In this document: positions 62,009-64,000 of the stretch, piece after piece
Layout: each line of letters starts with the position of its first letter
Numbering within the stretch: the stretch's first letter is position 1
Assembly: GCF_006385555.1 (NCBI RefSeq)
Contig: NZ_CP041036.1
Coordinates: 4,402,001 to 4,466,000 of the forward strand
Reading direction: 5' to 3'
From: Shewanella polaris
GTDB lineage: Bacteria; Pseudomonadota; Gammaproteobacteria; Enterobacterales; Shewanellaceae
DNA length: 64,000 nucleotides
Program-made: the position numbers and the translations under genes
Notes under the pieces: model-generated
Seen by the model: only the letters and a program-made list of their open reading frames with translations
Databases searched by the model: none
What the model was told of the DNA's origin: nothing

Positions 62009-64000
62009 ATGTTGTCTCAATTTTTTATTAAAAGACCGATTTTTGCTGCGGTTTTGTCGTTATTATTTTTTATATGTGGCGCTATAGCAGTTTGGCAATT
62101 ACCGATCACCGAATACCCTGAAGTTGTGCCGCCAACGATTGTTGTTACCGCTAACTACCCTGGCGCAAATCCGAAAGTCATTGCCGAAACGGTTGCATCA
62201 CCGCTGGAACAAGAAATTAACGGCGTTGAAAACATGCTTTACATGTCATCTCAAGCCACTTCAGATGGCCGCATGACATTAACCATCACTTTCGCTATTG
62301 GCTCAAATGTTGATTTAGCACAAACCCAAGTACAAAGCCGTGTTGAACGAGCAAAACCCCGCTTACCTGAAGAAGTACAGCGCTTGGGGATTGTCACCGA
62401 GAAATCGTCTCCAGACTTAACGATGGTAGTGCATTTAACCTCACCAGATAACCGTTATGACATGTTGTATTTGTCCAACTATGCGGTGTTAAAAGTCAAA
62501 GATGAACTTGCGCGAATTAATGGTGTTGGTGCTGTGCGCGTATTTGGCGCTGGTGACTACAGCATGCGAGTGTGGTTAGACCCAAATAAATTGGCAACAC
62601 TTGGAATGTCTCCTAATAATGTTGTGGCAGCTATTCGCGAACAAAACCAACAAGCGGCAGCTGGCAGTTTAGGTGCCCAACCGAGTGGCACTAGTGACTT
62701 TCAATTACTTATCAATATTAAAGGTCGTTTAACTGAAGTTGAAGAATTTGAACAAATAATCATTAACGTGGGTGAACAGGGACAAATTACCCGTTTAAAA
62801 GATGTCGCCCGTGTTGAATTAGGCGCATCAAGTTATGCATTACGTTCCATGCTGGACAATAAAGATGCAGCAGCACTACCAGTGTTCCAAGCATCTGGTT
62901 CGAATGCGATTCAAATTTCTGATGATGTACGCGCCAAAATGAAAGAGCTATCAGCTGCTTTTCCTGAAGGCCTAACTTATGACATCGTATACGACCCTAC
63001 CGTGTTCGTACGAGGCTCAATTGAAGCTGTAGTTAAAACCTTAATTGAAGCTATTTTATTGGTGGTATTAGTTGTAGTGCTGTTTTTACAAACATGGCGC
63101 GCATCCATCATTCCTTTAGTTGCAGTACCAGTATCACTTGTGGGTACTTTTGCCTTTATGCACTTAATGGGCTTTTCACTTAATGCTTTATCGCTGTTTG
63201 GTTTAGTGCTTGCCATCGGTATTGTGGTCGATGATGCCATTGTTGTAGTCGAAAACGTTGAGCGAAATATTTCTGACGGTTTATCTCCTGTTGCTGCGAC
63301 CCAAAAGGCAATGAAAGAGGTCACCGGTCCGATTATCGCCACAACATTAGTGCTAGCAGCAGTATTTATTCCTACGGCATTTATGTCAGGCTTAACAGGT
63401 CAATTCTATAAACAGTTTGCCTTAACCATTACCATATCTACCTTTATTTCAGCAATAAACTCACTAACCTTAAGCCCTGCATTATCGGCATTATTGCTTA
63501 AAAGCCATGACGATAAACAAGACTTCCTTACCCGCGGCATGGATAAAATGCTTGGCGGTTGGTTATTTACTCCTTTTAACCGTTTCTTTGCGCGCTTATC
63601 AGACGGTTATGGTTGGGTAGTAAAAAAAGTCATTCGTTTTGGTGTGGTTGCCGGCGTGTTGTATATCGGCTTAGTTGGCTTAACGGGCTTACAATTTGCC
63701 AATACCCCAACTGGTTACGTACCAGGGCAAGACAAACAATACTTAATCGCTTTTGCCCAACTGCCAGACGCAGCATCGTTGGATCGTACTGACGCTATCG
63801 TGAAGGAAATGTCACGTATCGCTTTAGATCAACCCGGTGTGGCTCATGCAGTTGCCTTCCCAGGCCTCAGCATTAATGGGTTAACCAACAGCACCAACAG
63901 TGCGATTTTGTTTACTCCATTAGAAAGCTTTGCTGACCGTAAAGATCCATCGTTATCAGCAGGAGCCATTGCAGCGGCATTAAACCAAAAGTTTGCCGCT
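62009..64000 (+). CDS. RND efflux pump inner-membrane transporter, cut by window end
   Basis: Proton-driven drug exporter of the HAE1 group. The frame from the ATG at 62009 (MLSQFFIKRPIFAAVLSLLFF) is open to the right edge; about 664 of an expected roughly 1040 residues are here. Features are the first membrane helix, two-part porter domain, and the helices with VVDDAIVVVENVERN, whose two Asp carry protons. The family is closest by eye to AcrB/MexF-like pumps. No outer-membrane channel gene is visible in the window. Confidence 0.95.
   Translation, partial: MLSQFFIKRPIFAAVLSLLFFICGAIAVWQLPITEYPEVVPPTIVVTANYPGANPKVIAETVASPLEQEINGVENMLYMSSQATSDGRMTLTITFAIGSNVDLAQTQVQSRVERAKPRLPEEVQRLGIVTEKSSPDLTMVVHLTSPDNRYDMLYLSNYAVLKVKDELARINGVGAVRVFGAGDYSMRVWLDPNKLATLGMSPNNVVAAIREQNQQAAAGSLGAQPSGTSDFQLLINIKGRLTEVEEFEQIIINVGEQGQITRLKDVARVELGASSYALRSMLDNKDAAALPVFQASGSNAIQISDDVRAKMKELSAAFPEGLTYDIVYDPTVFVRGSIEAVVKTLIEAILLVVLVVVLFLQTWRASIIPLVAVPVSLVGTFAFMHLMGFSLNALSLFGLVLAIGIVVDDAIVVVENVERNISDGLSPVAATQKAMKEVTGPIIATTLVLAAVFIPTAFMSGLTGQFYKQFALTITISTFISAINSLTLSPALSALLLKSHDDKQDFLTRGMDKMLGGWLFTPFNRFFARLSDGYGWVVKKVIRFGVVAGVLYIGLVGLTGLQFANTPTGYVPGQDKQYLIAFAQLPDAASLDRTDAIVKEMSRIALDQPGVAHAVAFPGLSINGLTNSTNSAILFTPLESFADRKDPSLSAGAIAAALNQKFAA

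Overview
The window is a piece of a gammaproteobacterial chromosome, almost certainly Shewanella. The evidence is the AT-leaning base composition, the close match of the ribosomal and RNA polymerase proteins to the E. coli/Shewanella type, and neighbourhoods I associate with this genus: gspC / hslR-hslO-pckA, a moaACDE-modABC cluster divergent from etf-QO, and murB-birA / coaA next to tRNAs and tufB. It is mostly core genome. I see no prophage, insertion sequence, CRISPR array or obvious genomic island.

Layout. (1) 1-2.4 kb: the start of gspC (minus, cut by the window edge), then hslR and hslO. (2) 2.6-7.5 kb: pckA, a secreted M14 zinc carboxypeptidase, an orphan periplasmic binding-protein-like protein and a GIY-YIG protein. 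(3) 7.6-10.7 kb: moeA-moeB, then two small genes (a DUF2986-like basic protein and a YqaE/Pmp3 membrane protein). (4) 10.6-13.9 kb: an RluA-type pseudouridine synthase and a PepSY protein / response regulator / histidine kinase operon. (5) 14.0-19.1 kb: moaA-moaC-moaD-moaE-modA-modB-modC, covering molybdenum cofactor synthesis and molybdate uptake, behind a structured leader that may be a Moco RNA. (6) 19.3-23.2 kb: etf-QO with a PsrA-like palindrome upstream, then a chemoreceptor. (7) 23.2-23.84 kb: a gene-free stretch. (8) 23.9-42.3 kb, minus strand: the alpha (rpsM-rplQ), spc (rplN-rpmJ), S10 (rpsJ-rpsQ) and str (rpsL-rpsG-fusA-tuf) operons. (9) 42.4-56.3 kb, minus strand: rpoC, rpoB, rplL, rplJ, rplA, rplK, nusG, secE, the second tuf and four tRNA loci. 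(10) 56.5-59.5 kb: coaA facing birA and murB. (11) 59.7-64 kb: a TetR repressor divergent from an RND efflux adaptor and pump, the pump running off the window.

Ribosomal control elements are visible in place: the S10 leader attenuator (the target of L4 in E. coli), an S4-type alpha leader, an L10-type leader, a terminator-like attenuator between rplL and rpoB, and several promoters with good -35/-10 pairs. The str operon promoter is the clearest.

Two anomalies stand out. rplD, encoding essential ribosomal protein L4, carries two single-A insertions 11 bases apart that break its frame as written; a sequence error is the simplest explanation. The tRNA-Thr locus next to tufB (thrT position) looks degenerate: acceptor mismatches, changed anticodon, altered D-loop and no CCA. 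The two tuf genes and their terminators differ at only three silent positions, which indicates gene conversion. The TetR/RND intergenic region carries three copies of a TACC-N4-GGTA operator-like motif on a strong promoter. I did not find a convincing undescribed multi-gene system.
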